Of a DNA stretch of 64,000 bases, positions 7,316 to 17,171 are shown piece after piece. The stretch is from Paraburkholderia sp. BL21I4N1 (GTDB lineage Bacteria > Pseudomonadota > Gammaproteobacteria > Burkholderiales > Burkholderiaceae): NCBI RefSeq assembly GCF_002973525.1, contig NZ_PVEN01000026.1, positions 1-64,000 on the forward strand, in the 5' to 3' direction. The position numbers and the translations under genes are program-made. Positions within the stretch are counted from its first letter, which is position 1; each line of letters opens with the position of its first letter. The notes under the pieces were generated by a model. The model was given only the letters and a program-made list of their open reading frames with translations, did no database searches and was not told where the DNA came from.

Positions 7316-9181
7316 CTACCCCGGAAATATCGTGATGCTACTCGCCACAGCATCCGCAATGTGCTCTTTCGCAATCACGCCGAGCACGCGCGCCGGACCT
7401 CGTCCCTCATGTCGCCCCACGACAACTGCCATCACCGCACGCTGCTTGCGGAGCCGGGTGATTACACCAAACGCCACATCGTTCTCCTGCACGACAATAA
7501 AATTACGCTGCGCCAGTGCCCCAAGCGTAATCTCTGAGTCGCTCTGGCTGACCGCGCGGCGCAAGCCAGTGTTGATGCGCAGTACGCCGTAGATCTCATG
7601 CTGCTTCGTGACCACAACGTGCCGGAAGGCCGGTCCTTCCGAGTGAGGAAGCAGGTCGCGAAAAGGTACCTGCGCATCGAGCACGAAAACGTCTGTCTCC
7701 ATCACCTGAGCCGCACTCTGGACGAGAAACATGTTCGCGTGAAGCGCATTTGGAATCTGATGACCGCGCCGCACGAGCTTGAGCGTATAGATGCTTTCGG
7801 GCGACAATAACCGGCGCGCACCAAGACTGAACGCCACCGCGATGATCATCGGCAACACGATGTCATAGTCCCGCGTCATCTCAAAGATCATCGCGACAGC
7901 AGTCATCGCGGCGCCCGTGCCGCCCCCTACCATCGCGCCCATGCCGACCATCGCAAACGCCGGCGCGCTGACCGGAGCCCCAGGCAGTGTCATGGCAACC
8001 AATGACGAAAATGCCGCGCCGAGCGTCGCACCAATGAAGAGCGACGGCGAGAATACCCCGCCCGATGAGCCCGACCCGAGACTGACCGACGTTGCCAATG
8101 TCTTGCAAAGCGCCAGCATCAGCTGGAATGCCCCACCCTGCAATTGACCATAGAGCGTGGCCTGAATAGTCGAATATCCGACACCTTCGACGTAATAATG
8201 CCCCGCATAGCGAAACAGCAAATACATGGTCAACCCGACAATCAGCATCCCGACTGCGTGGCGCTGGTAACGCCCCGGTATCCGGTCGAACGCATCTTCG
8301 GCCCAATGCAGCGCACGGATCAGCAGGGCGGCTGCCGCACCCGCCACGACGCCGAGCAGCGCATACAGAATCAGCGTAAACGCACTGCCCGGCTGGTTTG
8401 GAATCGCGCCCAGTTGGGCGGGAACAAAGAAGGCGGGCGCTGCGCCAAAGAAGAGCCGGCCAATGAAGGTCGCGGTGCCGGTGGCGATCGCTACCGGCAG
8501 GAAGGTGTTGACACTGATCTCCGGCATCATCAGTTCAGTGGCGAAGAGCACGCCACCAATCGGCGTGTTGAAGGTCGCCGCGATGCCTGCACCTGCCCCA
8601 GCGGCCACGAGCGTGATGCGTTGTCCGGCAGTCATCTGGACGATCTGGCCGAGCGTCGAGCCAAGGGCAGAGCCGATCTGGATGATCGGCCCCTCGCGCC
8701 CCACTGCGGCACCGGAACCGATTGCCAGCGCCGACGCAATCGACTTCACGACCGCCACGACCGGCCGGATCACGCCGCGCTTGTAATAGATCGCATCCAT
8801 GACCTCCGGTACGCCGTGCCCCTTGGCTTCCGGAGCGAAGGTGCTCACGATCCAGGTGACCGCGAGACCGCCGACGACGGGCACGAGAATCACCCACACG
8901 CCCCACGGCGCCACCGGCGTGAAATGGCTGGCATCGTACAGAAACGAAAACTGACCGAGAAAGAACGCGTTGTGTACGAATCCGATCAACCCCCGGAACA
9001 CCACGGCCCCCAATCCCGTGACGATTCCCACGACGAACGCGAGAAAGCACAACCAGTACATGGCGATCGGGACCACGGAATCGTCATCCGGATGGACGAC
9101 CGCACGCGGCTGGAGCGGCGCAACCTTTACATGGTGTGGCCCGTCTGCAGCCTTATCTGGCCGGTGGGAATCACCCGTCAT
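7316..9181 (-). CDS. ClC-family chloride channel/transporter with CBS domains
   Basis: This is an inner-membrane ClC protein moving Cl- (often exchanging Cl-/H+). The 621 residues have about ten membrane helices and the ClC signatures GSGAAVGREGP (selectivity segment with the gating Glu in GREGP) and GSGSSGGVFSPSLF. The C-terminal 170 residues form a CBS pair (around VMETDVFVLDA and LAQRNFIVVQENDV). The N-terminus is hydrophilic. ATG 9181 follows GAGGA. It lies 169 bp downstream of the APC permease gene on the same strand, possibly co-transcribed. Next to an HdeA gene, a role in acid tolerance is an attractive inference, but it is not shown. Confidence 0.9.
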   Translation of the reverse strand: MTGDSHRPDKAADGPHHVKVAPLQPRAVVHPDDDSVVPIAMYWLCFLAFVVGIVTGLGAVVFRGLIGFVHNAFFLGQFSFLYDASHFTPVAPWGVWVILVPVVGGLAVTWIVSTFAPEAKGHGVPEVMDAIYYKRGVIRPVVAVVKSIASALAIGSGAAVGREGPIIQIGSALGSTLGQIVQMTAGQRITLVAAGAGAGIAATFNTPIGGVLFATELMMPEISVNTFLPVAIATGTATFIGRLFFGAAPAFFVPAQLGAIPNQPGSAFTLILYALLGVVAGAAAALLIRALHWAEDAFDRIPGRYQRHAVGMLIVGLTMYLLFRYAGHYYVEGVGYSTIQATLYGQLQGGAFQLMLALCKTLATSVSLGSGSSGGVFSPSLFIGATLGAAFSSLVAMTLPGAPVSAPAFAMVGMGAMVGGGTGAAMTAVAMIFEMTRDYDIVLPMIIAVAFSLGARRLLSPESIYTLKLVRRGHQIPNALHANMFLVQSAAQVMETDVFVLDAQVPFRDLLPHSEGPAFRHVVVTKQHEIYGVLRINTGLRRAVSQSDSEITLGALAQRNFIVVQENDVAFGVITRLRKQRAVMAVVVGRHEGRGPARVLGVIAKEHIADAVASSITIFPG

Positions 9182-9349
9182 TGTCTGCTGTCCTCAGAAG
9201 GACTACTGGTCGGCCACTGTCATTCACCGTTTCGACTCCCCGACCACTTTCTCCGGTTCAGCCGGCTTCAAGGCTTCGCCGGGGAAACGCATCGCACGTT
9301 GATCAACAATACGCTCCGAGCGCATCACACCCCTCGGATATCGGCTTCC

Positions 9350-10948
9350 TCAACTTGTACCATCCATGCGCTGCATCATCATGGCGGTTTCTGCAGGTCC
9401 CAGCGCGCAGCGCATCGCAAGCAGCATGACGACCACGCTCCAGACGGACACAAGGAGAACGTCCCAGCCGAAGCCGATCACGTTACGTCCGCCACCAATA
9501 TTACCGAGCCACGACAGCACCCAGATACCGCCAAACCACGGCAGCAGCCACGCAATCTGCCGCCATCCAAACTGACGGGTCGGCCTGCGGGCAATGAGAT
9601 GGTAGTAGACAGCGTAGGCTACGAAACCGATCGCGACCAGCGAAAAAAGGAACGAGTTGGTCTTCAAACCAGTCCAGTAGATCACGAGATTGCTGCAGAT
9701 GAAAGCGAGCGGCGCAAAAATCGACGCGCCGGCCATACGAAACGGCCGCTTCAGCTCAGGCAGGTTGCGGCGCAGCACAAGCAGCGCGATCGGGCCGAGT
9801 CCATAGGTGAGTACCGTCACCGATGTGATGTAACTGACCATTTGTTGCCATGCGGGAAATGGCAGCAGGAAGATCGCACCGACGACCCACATCACGAGCA
9901 CCGCAACCCACGGAACCTTGCTGCCATTGAGCTTCGTCAACACACGCGGTCCCGCGTCCGTTTCGCCCGCGGCAAACAGGATGCGCGAGCCGCCGGTCAC
10001 GTACATCAAGCCGGTGCCACCTGGCGACAGATACGCGTCGATATACAACAAGGTCGCCATCCAGCCAAGCCCGAGCGTTGCCGCGAGGCCCGCGAACGGC
10101 CCCATCTCGCCCTTGAAACTCAGATTGGCCCAACCATGCGCGAGGTCAGCCGGCGCGAGCGCCCAGATAAAGGCCACCTGGAGCATGACGTACAGCGCCG
10201 CTGCCAGCAATACCGAGCCGATCACCGCGAGCGGAATGTTCCGGTGCGGATTGGCTGTCTCACCGCCAAGATCGATCGCCGTGCGAAAGCCGAGATAGCT
10301 GAACACGATCCCCGCCGCCGGGAGCGCCGTGAACATGCCAGACATCTTGTAGGTACCAGGCGCCGCGCTCATCACGTCCCAGTGTGTGCTGGCTGCCATC
10401 AAGCCGATGATTGTCAGCACGGGCACGAGAATTTTCCACCATGTGATGGTCGAATTAACGTTGAGCAGCCATCTGACAGCCATCAGGTTCAACAGCGCCG
10501 TCACGCCTAACAGTGCCGCACAGGTGATGAAACCCGCGGTGGTCAGCAGCCCTTCGTTGCCGGGCCGGATGAAGTACGGCAGATAGTTGTTCGCATAGGT
10601 GACGATGGCTTCCGTTTCAACTGCCGGCACCGGCACATAGGCGAGAAAAAGCAGCCAGCACCAGATGCGTCCCAGGCCCTCGCCGTGACTTGCATGGCTC
10701 ATGTGCACCAGCGCGCCACTGCGTGGAAACAGCGTGGCCAGTTCGGCAAAGCAAAGCGCAATCAGCATGATGATGATTGCGCCCAGCACCCAGCTTCCAA
10801 TGCTCAAAGGACCGGCGATTTTCGCCGCGTGATACGAACCGAATAGCCAACCCGACCCAACCATACTGGTGGTACTGGCAAACAGGAGACCGACGACGCC
10901 CGCATCGCGACGCAATTTCCCCGATAAGGTTAGTGAGGTTGTGCTCAT
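9350..10948 (-). CDS. APC-superfamily amino acid permease
   Basis: The 532-residue integral membrane permease has about 12-13 helices. The N-terminal signature VGLLFASTTSMVGSGWLFG carries the helix-broken Gly-rich first segment typical of the APC superfamily, and FAELATLFPRSGA and SYLGFRTAIDLGGETANPHR are also characteristic. The substrate is probably an amino acid or polyamine, but it cannot be assigned. GGGAG lies six bases upstream of ATG 10948. It is transcribed towards the ClC gene and divergently from the HtrA-like gene, with a 300-bp shared intergenic region. Confidence 0.85.
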   Translation of the reverse strand: MSTTSLTLSGKLRRDAGVVGLLFASTTSMVGSGWLFGSYHAAKIAGPLSIGSWVLGAIIIMLIALCFAELATLFPRSGALVHMSHASHGEGLGRIWCWLLFLAYVPVPAVETEAIVTYANNYLPYFIRPGNEGLLTTAGFITCAALLGVTALLNLMAVRWLLNVNSTITWWKILVPVLTIIGLMAASTHWDVMSAAPGTYKMSGMFTALPAAGIVFSYLGFRTAIDLGGETANPHRNIPLAVIGSVLLAAALYVMLQVAFIWALAPADLAHGWANLSFKGEMGPFAGLAATLGLGWMATLLYIDAYLSPGGTGLMYVTGGSRILFAAGETDAGPRVLTKLNGSKVPWVAVLVMWVVGAIFLLPFPAWQQMVSYITSVTVLTYGLGPIALLVLRRNLPELKRPFRMAGASIFAPLAFICSNLVIYWTGLKTNSFLFSLVAIGFVAYAVYYHLIARRPTRQFGWRQIAWLLPWFGGIWVLSWLGNIGGGRNVIGFGWDVLLVSVWSVVVMLLAMRCALGPAETAMMMQRMDGTS

Positions 10949-11248
10949 GACGAACTCCCATCCGATCCTGCGCTAAAGCGCCGTTGCAGTTCTCCGGGTT
11001 GCCTCGGCAGCATCGCCTTACCCTCTGCGGACGCACACGAAGGCATCCCTGCATGGCAACTTGGACGGGGTCACAGGCCAAAAAAATCCCACGGGCAGAT
11101 TAGGGACAACGCGTAGAGACCGTTCATTTAAGACTCCTTTAAGTCTTGCAACCTATGTTGAATAGGTCGCATTGTGAGGTACCGGCATGGCGCCCGGACG
11201 CATTATTGACACGTCGCGCCGGCACGCTCCGCATTCACGGGAGGCATC
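10949..11248. promoter_or_regulatory. Divergent intergenic region between permease and HtrA-like gene
   Basis: This 300-bp region should hold both promoters. A short inverted repeat (AAGACT..AGTCTT, around 11130-11148) lies mid-region. No operator can be assigned. Confidence 0.35.
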
Positions 11249-12582
11249 ATGCCAGTCGCACAGTGGATACCCATACTGGTGACCGCATGCGTGATGACGG
11301 TCACGTCAGCTGGTTGTTCAGCCGGATTGTCGCGGCCGTCGCCGACACCTGACTTTGCCGTCGCCGCGAAGGCGCAGCCGGTCACCGCCCCCGGCTTCGT
11401 CAACAGATTCTCAGCGCTTGTTCAGCAGAGCGGACCCGCTGTGGTCAATATCAGTTCGATCCCGAAAAAACAGGTCACCAACGCGGAGTCCCTGTGGCCG
11501 CCGGCCGCAAGTGAACACGATCCCTTCCTGCAGTTCTTCAGGCAATTCTCGCCCAACTCGCTCCCTGACGCGGGCGCTACGCCGCGCAACGTCGGCTCGG
11601 GTTTCATCGTACGGCCAGACGGCTATATCCTGACTGATGCCCGTCTCGTCGCCGACGCCAAAGAGGTCAACGTCAAGCTGACAGACCGCCGTGAATTCAA
11701 GGCGTCGGTTGTCGGCATCGATCAGCCGAGCGGGATCGCGCTGCTGAAAATCGATGCGCACGGCCTACCCACAGTGAAGATCGGCAACCCTTCCGACATG
11801 AAGTCAGGGCAATGGGTCGTCGCAATCGGTGCGCCATACGGGTTCGAAAATACGGTCACCGCAGGCATCGTCAGCAACACCGCGCGCCTTCTGCCACAAG
11901 AGACATACATTCCGCTGATTCAGACGGATGTGACGGCCACCACTGGCGACGAAGGCGCTCCCCTCTTCAATCTGACCGGCGAGGCCATCGGCATCACGCT
12001 GGTCGCGCCATCCCCGGAAGGGGTGCTAGAGGGAATTTCCTTTGCCGTTCCGATCGATGCCGCCATGCGGATCGAGCAGCAATTGCTGCTTCACAGGCGA
12101 GCCGAACACGGTCATCTTGGTGTGACGATTCAGGACGTCACCTGGCCTCTTGCACAGTCTTTTCGCCTGAAAAAACCAGTCGGGGCACTGATCAGTTCGA
12201 TAGACCGCAATGGTCCCGCAGCTCGATCCGGCCTGCGAAGTGGCGATATCATCCTGCGACTCAACGGCACCGATATCAACGACTCGTCCCAACTACCCGT
12301 CGCGGTGGCTGATCTGCGTCCCGGCACGTCCGCGCACATCCAATACTGGCGCGATCACGGCCCTCATGAGGCCGTGGTGGTACTCGGCGCGATGCGCGAC
12401 ACCACGCCGGCTTCGACCGGCCCTGACGCCGCGACGTCCCCCGGCGGTCGGTCAAATTCCTCCGGGTATGGTCACTTCAAATTCCCCCACCTGACGACCG
12501 TCGGCTGAGCCACTAAAGCCGCCGGGAGAGGTGTTGCAGGACGTCTATCTTCGTCTCCTTCGAACAAGAAGGAGTTCAGGGA

Positions 12583-14211
12583 GTGAACGTCTTGAAGCCG
12601 CACCTGCAAAGCACCGTATTCACATTACTCGAGCGCAACAAGAGCCAGCGCCAGATCCAGCGGCTCACGGGCATCGACCGCAAGACGATTCGTCGCTATC
12701 AGGCGATGTTCGAGTCGGAGAAGTCCGCTTCGGCAAACTCCCCCATGGTGACCACCGGCTCTGAAACGGCCGTCACGCAAACTCCCCCACCGCCGCGACC
12801 ACCGGCTACCAACGGTTCCAGCAAGACCACAACGTTCAATTTCGCCCGCTCCGCAAGCGAACCGCATCGCGAATGGATCGAACAGCAGGTCCGCCTGAGG
12901 CGCAACGCGCAGGCGATCTATCAGGATCTGGTCGATCAGTTCGCATTCACCGCGAGCTACGAGAGCGTCAAGCGTTTCGTGCGCGCCTTGCGCCACATTG
13001 ATCCCGAGCAGTTCGACCGTCTCGCGTTCGCCCCCGGCGAAGAAGCTCAAGTTGATTATGGCGAAGGTGCACTGACCCGCGATCCGGAGACCGGCCGCTA
13101 CCGACGCCCGCGGTTGTTCGTGATGACCCTGCGGTACTCGCGGCGCAGTTTCCGGCGCGTGGTCTGGAAGTCCAGCAAGCAGGTCTGGGCCCAGCTTCAC
13201 GAAGAAGCCTTTCGTTACTTTGGGGGAGCGGTCAGCTACGTTGTGCTCGACAACCTCCGGGAGGGCGTCATCACGCCCGACCTGTACGAACCCGAGATCA
13301 ACCGGCTCTACGAGGCGATGCTTGGGCACTACGGTGTCGTCGCCGATCCGGCACGTGTGCGGGACCCGAATCGAAAGGGGACCGTCGAGAACGCAATCCA
13401 ACATACGCAGGGCACCGCGCTTGCCGGCCGCCGTTTCGAGTCGCTCGAAGCCCAGAACGAATTCCTGATGCACTGGGAGGCAAACTGGGCGGCCAAACGC
13501 ATCCATGGCAGCACCCGGCGACAGGTCGAGGCGATGTTCCAGGAGGAGAGGCCGCATCTGCGGCCGTTGCCGACCACCGGCTTTCGCTACTTCACGGAGG
13601 TCGTGCGTACCGTCTGGGACGACACCACGGTCAACATCGATCGCAGCAACTATGCGGCACGACCTGCGCCGATCGGCAGTCTGGTCTCGGTGCGCATCTA
13701 CGATTCCACCATCGAGATTCGCGATCGCCGTACGCAGGCGTTGCTGCGCACTCATCCTCGTGCGCTGCAGGCCGGTTCGCTCGAACTGCCTGAAGACGAA
13801 CGCCCCTTCAATCCGTCCCGCCAGAGCGCCTTCCTGCTCGCGAGCGCCGGCGACATCGGGCCACAAACAAAGGTGCTGTGCCAGCACATGTTCGATAGCG
13901 AAGGTCGCGTCGGCCATCGCGCCATGTGGGGCATCGTTGGTCTGGCGAAGAAGTATCCCGCCCGGCTCGTCGAGCAGGCCTGCGATCACGCGTTGCGTCA
14001 TCACGTCTACCGCTACAAACAGGTGCGCGCGATCGTCGAACGGCTGTTCGAACAGGCACTCGAGCGTCTCGATCAGGCACCACAGCTAGAGCTGCCTCTT
14101 ACGCAGGATCACCCGCTGATCCGTCCTGCCGCCGAGTACGGCGAACTCTTTACCCTCGGTGCGCAGCACGGCGCCGAACCTCAACCTCCAACTGGAGACA
14201 CACAGGCATGA
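12583..14211 (+). CDS. istA: IS21-family transposase IstA
   Basis: This is a full-length DDE transposase of 542 residues. The N-terminal HTH region (RNKSQRQIQRLTGIDRKTIRRY) binds the IS ends. The rve-type catalytic core includes GEEAQVDYGEG (first Asp), YVVLDNLREG (second Asp) and DPNRKGTVENAI (Glu). GTG 12583 follows AAGGAG. The stop overlaps the istB start as ATGA, the usual translational coupling. Nothing in the sequence suggests inactivation. Confidence 0.9.
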   Translation: MNVLKPHLQSTVFTLLERNKSQRQIQRLTGIDRKTIRRYQAMFESEKSASANSPMVTTGSETAVTQTPPPPRPPATNGSSKTTTFNFARSASEPHREWIEQQVRLRRNAQAIYQDLVDQFAFTASYESVKRFVRALRHIDPEQFDRLAFAPGEEAQVDYGEGALTRDPETGRYRRPRLFVMTLRYSRRSFRRVVWKSSKQVWAQLHEEAFRYFGGAVSYVVLDNLREGVITPDLYEPEINRLYEAMLGHYGVVADPARVRDPNRKGTVENAIQHTQGTALAGRRFESLEAQNEFLMHWEANWAAKRIHGSTRRQVEAMFQEERPHLRPLPTTGFRYFTEVVRTVWDDTTVNIDRSNYAARPAPIGSLVSVRIYDSTIEIRDRRTQALLRTHPRALQAGSLELPEDERPFNPSRQSAFLLASAGDIGPQTKVLCQHMFDSEGRVGHRAMWGIVGLAKKYPARLVEQACDHALRHHVYRYKQVRAIVERLFEQALERLDQAPQLELPLTQDHPLIRPAAEYGELFTLGAQHGAEPQPPTGDTQA

Positions 14212-14978
14212 CCATGACGTTACCGGAAATCGAACGGGCTCTCGGACAGCTTCGCCTGTCTGGCGTGCGCGACACACTCGAAACGCGCGTGTTGCAGGCC
14301 CAGGGCTCCCAGCAGCCGTTCCTTGAAACCTTCGCACTGATCCTGCAGGACGAACTGGATCGCCGCCAGTCCCGACTCATCGAACGCCGCTACAAGCTCT
14401 CCGGCCTCGAAGAGAAACTCACGCTCGCCGAATTCGACTGGGCCTTCAATCCCAAAGTGCCTCGCTAGGCCTGCTTCCAGCTGCACACGCTGAAGTTCAT
14501 CGCCGCTGGCGACAACGCGCTGATCATCGGTAAACCAGGCACCGGCAAATCGCACGTTGCGAAGGCCGTCGCCTACCAGGCCGTCTTGCAAGGCCACAAG
14601 GTGCAGTATCTTGAGACCGACGACTTCTTTAACCGTTACGCGCTGAGCCCGACTGCCCAGCGCGAAGCCCGGCTGCGAGCCATCCTCGAGAGCGATCTGC
14701 TCGTGCTGGATGACCTGTTCCTGTCGCGTACGATCCCCGACGCCGCCGGCGCGCTGCTGCAAACGCTGATCCATCAACGCTACAAACTGCATCGAAGCGT
14801 TGTCGTCACGTCCAACCGCGTTGTGCAGGATTGGGGCGCATACCTGGGCGACAACACGATGAGCACCACGATCCTCGACCGGCTCATGCATCACTGCCAC
14901 CTGCTTGAATTCGACGGCCGCAGCTACCGCCTCAAGGAAGCCGCTGAAACGCTTGCACGGAAATCGAAAACCAGCTAA
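14208..14978 (+). pseudogene. istB: IS21-family ATPase IstB with an in-frame amber stop
   Basis: One continuous frame of 257 codons encodes IstB but is interrupted by TAG at 14466-14468. The residues around it (FNPKVPR, stop, ACFQLHTLKF) show that a Gln codon CAG became TAG. Downstream are Walker A GKPGTGKSHV, Walker B LLVLDDLF and VVVTSNR. The truncated first product (86 residues) lacks the ATPase domain. Either this copy is dead, it depends on another IstB, or the host suppresses or restarts translation. Confidence 0.85.
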
Positions 14979-15379
14979 ATAACCCTTAGTCCTGCTTCAC
15001 AGGGTGGGGGAATTTGCGCGACCATAAGTGGGGGAGTTTCAACTGACCGTCCGGGGACGTCGGGCAAATTGGGCCTGGTGGTGCGCCGCCTGACATCCGA
15101 CGAAAAACACCGTGCCGAAGTATCCGGCGGGGTCCGCGTGGAACAGAGTACGGGCCCGGCCGCTCTGGCTGGCATCCTGCCCGGTGACATCGTTCTGCAG
15201 GTCAACCATGTGCCTGTGTCGGATCCAGCCCAGCTCCGCCAGAGAATAAGCGGCGCCCGGAACACGGTTGCGTTGCTGGTGATGCGCGATGGTCAGCAGA
15301 TGTTTGTGCCGCTCGATCTGGGATAAGCGCGTCCGTACCGGACGTCTCATCAAACCTGATGTATTCGATGGAGATTGAG

Positions 15380-15811
15380 ATGAAGCCATGCTCGATAGTG
15401 CTACGCACATCCGTGGCCGTGCTGGCCGTCTGTGGTAGCCAGTTCGTACTGGCTGCCTCTTCGGGTCTTCCGCCCACGCACAAGGAAGGTGCCATTTCCT
15501 ACCTGTCCGGCGGTATCGGAAGCGACCAGTCTTCGGCCATCAAGAGCGTGATGAATGCGTACCCGCTCGTACTCGAGTTCGTCGGCAGCACGAATGCCGG
15601 AAATGATTATCTGGCAGACGTGCCGGTGCAAATCTCCGATTCGCACGGCAACGACCTACTGAACACGCAGTCGGACGGCCCGTTCATGCTGGTGTCGTTG
15701 CCGCATGGGCGGTACAACTTGACCGCCACCTACAACGGAAAGACCGAGCATCGACGAGTGAACGTTACCGACACGACGCACGCTCATGCGATTTTCATGT
15801 GGCCGATGTAA
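15380..15811 (+). CDS. Secreted protein with carboxypeptidase-regulatory-like fold
   Basis: The 143-residue precursor has a signal peptide (residues 1 to about 25, ending VLAASSG). The mature part looks like a beta-sandwich of the carboxypeptidase regulatory type: VPVQISDSHGNDLLNTQSDGP, then LPHGRYNLTATYNGKT, ending near HAIFMW. From memory, similar proteins are common as periplasmic proteins of unknown role in Burkholderia. GGAG at 15369 supports ATG 15380. It lies 53 bp after the HtrA-like gene end on the same strand, so it was possibly co-transcribed with that gene before the IS21 insertion. Confidence 0.65.
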   Translation: MKPCSIVLRTSVAVLAVCGSQFVLAASSGLPPTHKEGAISYLSGGIGSDQSSAIKSVMNAYPLVLEFVGSTNAGNDYLADVPVQISDSHGNDLLNTQSDGPFMLVSLPHGRYNLTATYNGKTEHRRVNVTDTTHAHAIFMWPM

Positions 15812-15904
15812 TCGGCGAGACAAGTGTGTCACGCGGCCATGACTGCGGGCAGGCGCGGAAGTTTCGTGAGTTGCCTCATCCTGCGGCGGGGCGCTCCGGG
15901 ACGT

Positions 15905-16330
15905 TCATATGGAGTCCGCGCTATTGCGGAACGCCCAGCCAAATGACTGGATCTCCGACTTGTGCAAGACTGCCAGCCTTGCGAGGCAACGCTCGCCCTT
16001 GGCGAGCAGATGCACTTCCACCTGCCGACGGTCGTGCGCACTGGATTTTCGTGTGACAAGCCCCGCCGCCTCGCATCGGGACACGAGCGCAACGGTTCCG
16101 TGCGGCGAAGCCTGCAGACGCTCGGCCAGTTCGCCGACAGTGGCCCAGTCCCGGCCTGGGAAACCCTTCACGTGCAGCAGCAACATGTACTGCAGAGGCG
16201 TGATTCCCTCCGCATGCACAATCGTCTCGGAAAAATGCAGGAAGCGCCGCAATTGATAGCGGAACTCGGACAGCTCCTCCAGTTCCTGCTTGGTCAACCC
16301 GGCATCTTTGGAGCGATTTCTTGTGCCCAT
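15905..16330 (-). CDS. MarR-family transcriptional regulator
   Basis: The 141-residue winged-helix dimer belongs to the MarR family. The DNA-binding domain shows TVGELAERLQASPHGTVALV (recognition helix region) and the wing signature SAHDRRQVEVHLLAKG. The N- and C-terminal helices (dimerisation) are present. MarR proteins usually repress their own gene and a neighbour, with release by a small ligand. The divergent neighbour across the 250-bp intergenic region is a small secreted protein. The region 16385-16440 is AT-rich and contains short inverted sequences, but I cannot name an operator. Confidence 0.85.
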   Translation of the reverse strand: MGTRNRSKDAGLTKQELEELSEFRYQLRRFLHFSETIVHAEGITPLQYMLLLHVKGFPGRDWATVGELAERLQASPHGTVALVSRCEAAGLVTRKSSAHDRRQVEVHLLAKGERCLARLAVLHKSEIQSFGWAFRNSADSI

Positions 16331-16584
16331 AGCCTGCTTTCTCTGGAGTCGCGTTCAGCATTGGAAGAATGTCACTTCATGACCTAATATAAGTGGAGAT
16401 CACGTGAATCGCAAAAAACTTTCAAATGAAAAATTTCGTGCACCGCGGTACACGGGCCCGCGGTCGCGCTTGACCGTTCCGGAAAAGGGGTTCGAGATGG
16501 GGCTTTGCACGCCGGCCCTGGACAGGTCGTGGTTCACGCAGTGGTAGACGCCGCATGGGATAGTCGAGGTACAGGACAAAAGGG

Positions 16585-16896
16585 ATGAAAAACGGTCTGA
16601 TCGCGTGGCTCACAATCTTTGCTACCTCATTGACAAGCAGTGCCTTGTACGCCTGTCCGGACGGCTGTGTCGACGTTGCGATGGTGCGTCCCCTGGATGC
16701 ACGCTCAACCATCCTGGTCAGCGGCATGCCAGTGCAACGCGGTGAGCTTGCGCATGTTACCTACGTGCCGTCATCGCCGACCCGCGTTTGGTCCTCCTAC
16801 CCTGCGCTCCCGAACGCTGAAGGGTACCGTGACGGGCGACGCACACGTTTACGCGGCGGCAGCTTCGAATGGCCGCAGCGCGATGATGGCAAATAG
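16585..16896 (+). CDS. Small secreted hypothetical protein, possibly frameshifted
   Basis: The 103-residue frame has a Sec signal peptide (MKNGLIAWLTIFATSLTSSA, cleavage before LYACPDG). The mature part starts with a CPDGC motif. After about residue 80 the composition becomes Arg-rich and less protein-like, so a frameshift near 16820 is possible. No family recognised. It is divergent from the MarR gene and is a candidate target of it. Confidence 0.4.
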   Translation: MKNGLIAWLTIFATSLTSSALYACPDGCVDVAMVRPLDARSTILVSGMPVQRGELAHVTYVPSSPTRVWSSYPALPNAEGYRDGRRTRLRGGSFEWPQRDDGK

Positions 16897-17171
16897 CGCC
16901 GGACAGAAACGCACAACCTGCCGCATTATCATCCCCACTCCATCCCCCTTTCCTGCATCGCGCGAATTCGCACATTGACTCGATTTCTTCAGTCCGTCGC
17001 GCAACGCGGATCCGGTAGTGTGCATGAGCACAGCACACCCGCACGTCCTGGTACCGAGTGCCATGAAGCAGCCTCACGACCACACTTCATGAACAACGCC
17101 GTGAGCGTCAAGAACGCCTGCGCAGATTCGAACTCAAACGTATATGGACTCGCGAATGCATGGAGTACGAG

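Larger units (their letters stand above)
12439..15055 (+). mobile_element. Complete IS21-family element (2,617 bp) with 6-bp target duplication
   Basis: It is bounded by GACGTC at 12433-12438 and 15056-15061. The ends are inverted relatives: GGTCA, TATGGTC and CAAATTCCCCCACC appear in order at the left end and, reverse-complemented, at the right end. It carries istA and istB in the usual order with an ATGA overlap. Exact frame restoration of the host gene on removal confirms the boundaries. The istB gene has an amber codon, so autonomous transposition may be impaired. Confidence 0.9.
11249..15326 (+). pseudogene. HtrA/DegP-like protein without catalytic triad, split by an IS21 element
   Basis: Part 1 (11249-12438) has a lipoprotein-like signal (TSAGC), a trypsin-like domain and PDZ1; part 2 (15062-15326) is PDZ2. 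Removing the IS and one copy of the duplicated GACGTC (12433-12438, 15056-15061) rejoins the frame exactly as A-T-S-G-K-L-G-L. Compared with DegP, all three catalytic positions are changed: TNNHV is TDARL (His to Arg132), SDIAL is SGIAL (Asp to Gly162) and GNSGG is GDEGA (Ser to Glu235). The ancestral protein was therefore probably a non-proteolytic chaperone or scaffold of the S1C fold. Part 1 may still be translated (GGAGG before ATG 11249), running into the IS and stopping at 12508. Confidence 0.8.

Noticed and set aside
8144..10510. A 788-codon plus-strand open frame across the ClC and permease genes
   Set aside because: It is antisense to two genes with clear family motifs; its composition (His/Arg/Asp-rich) is that of a complementary-strand shadow in GC-rich DNA.
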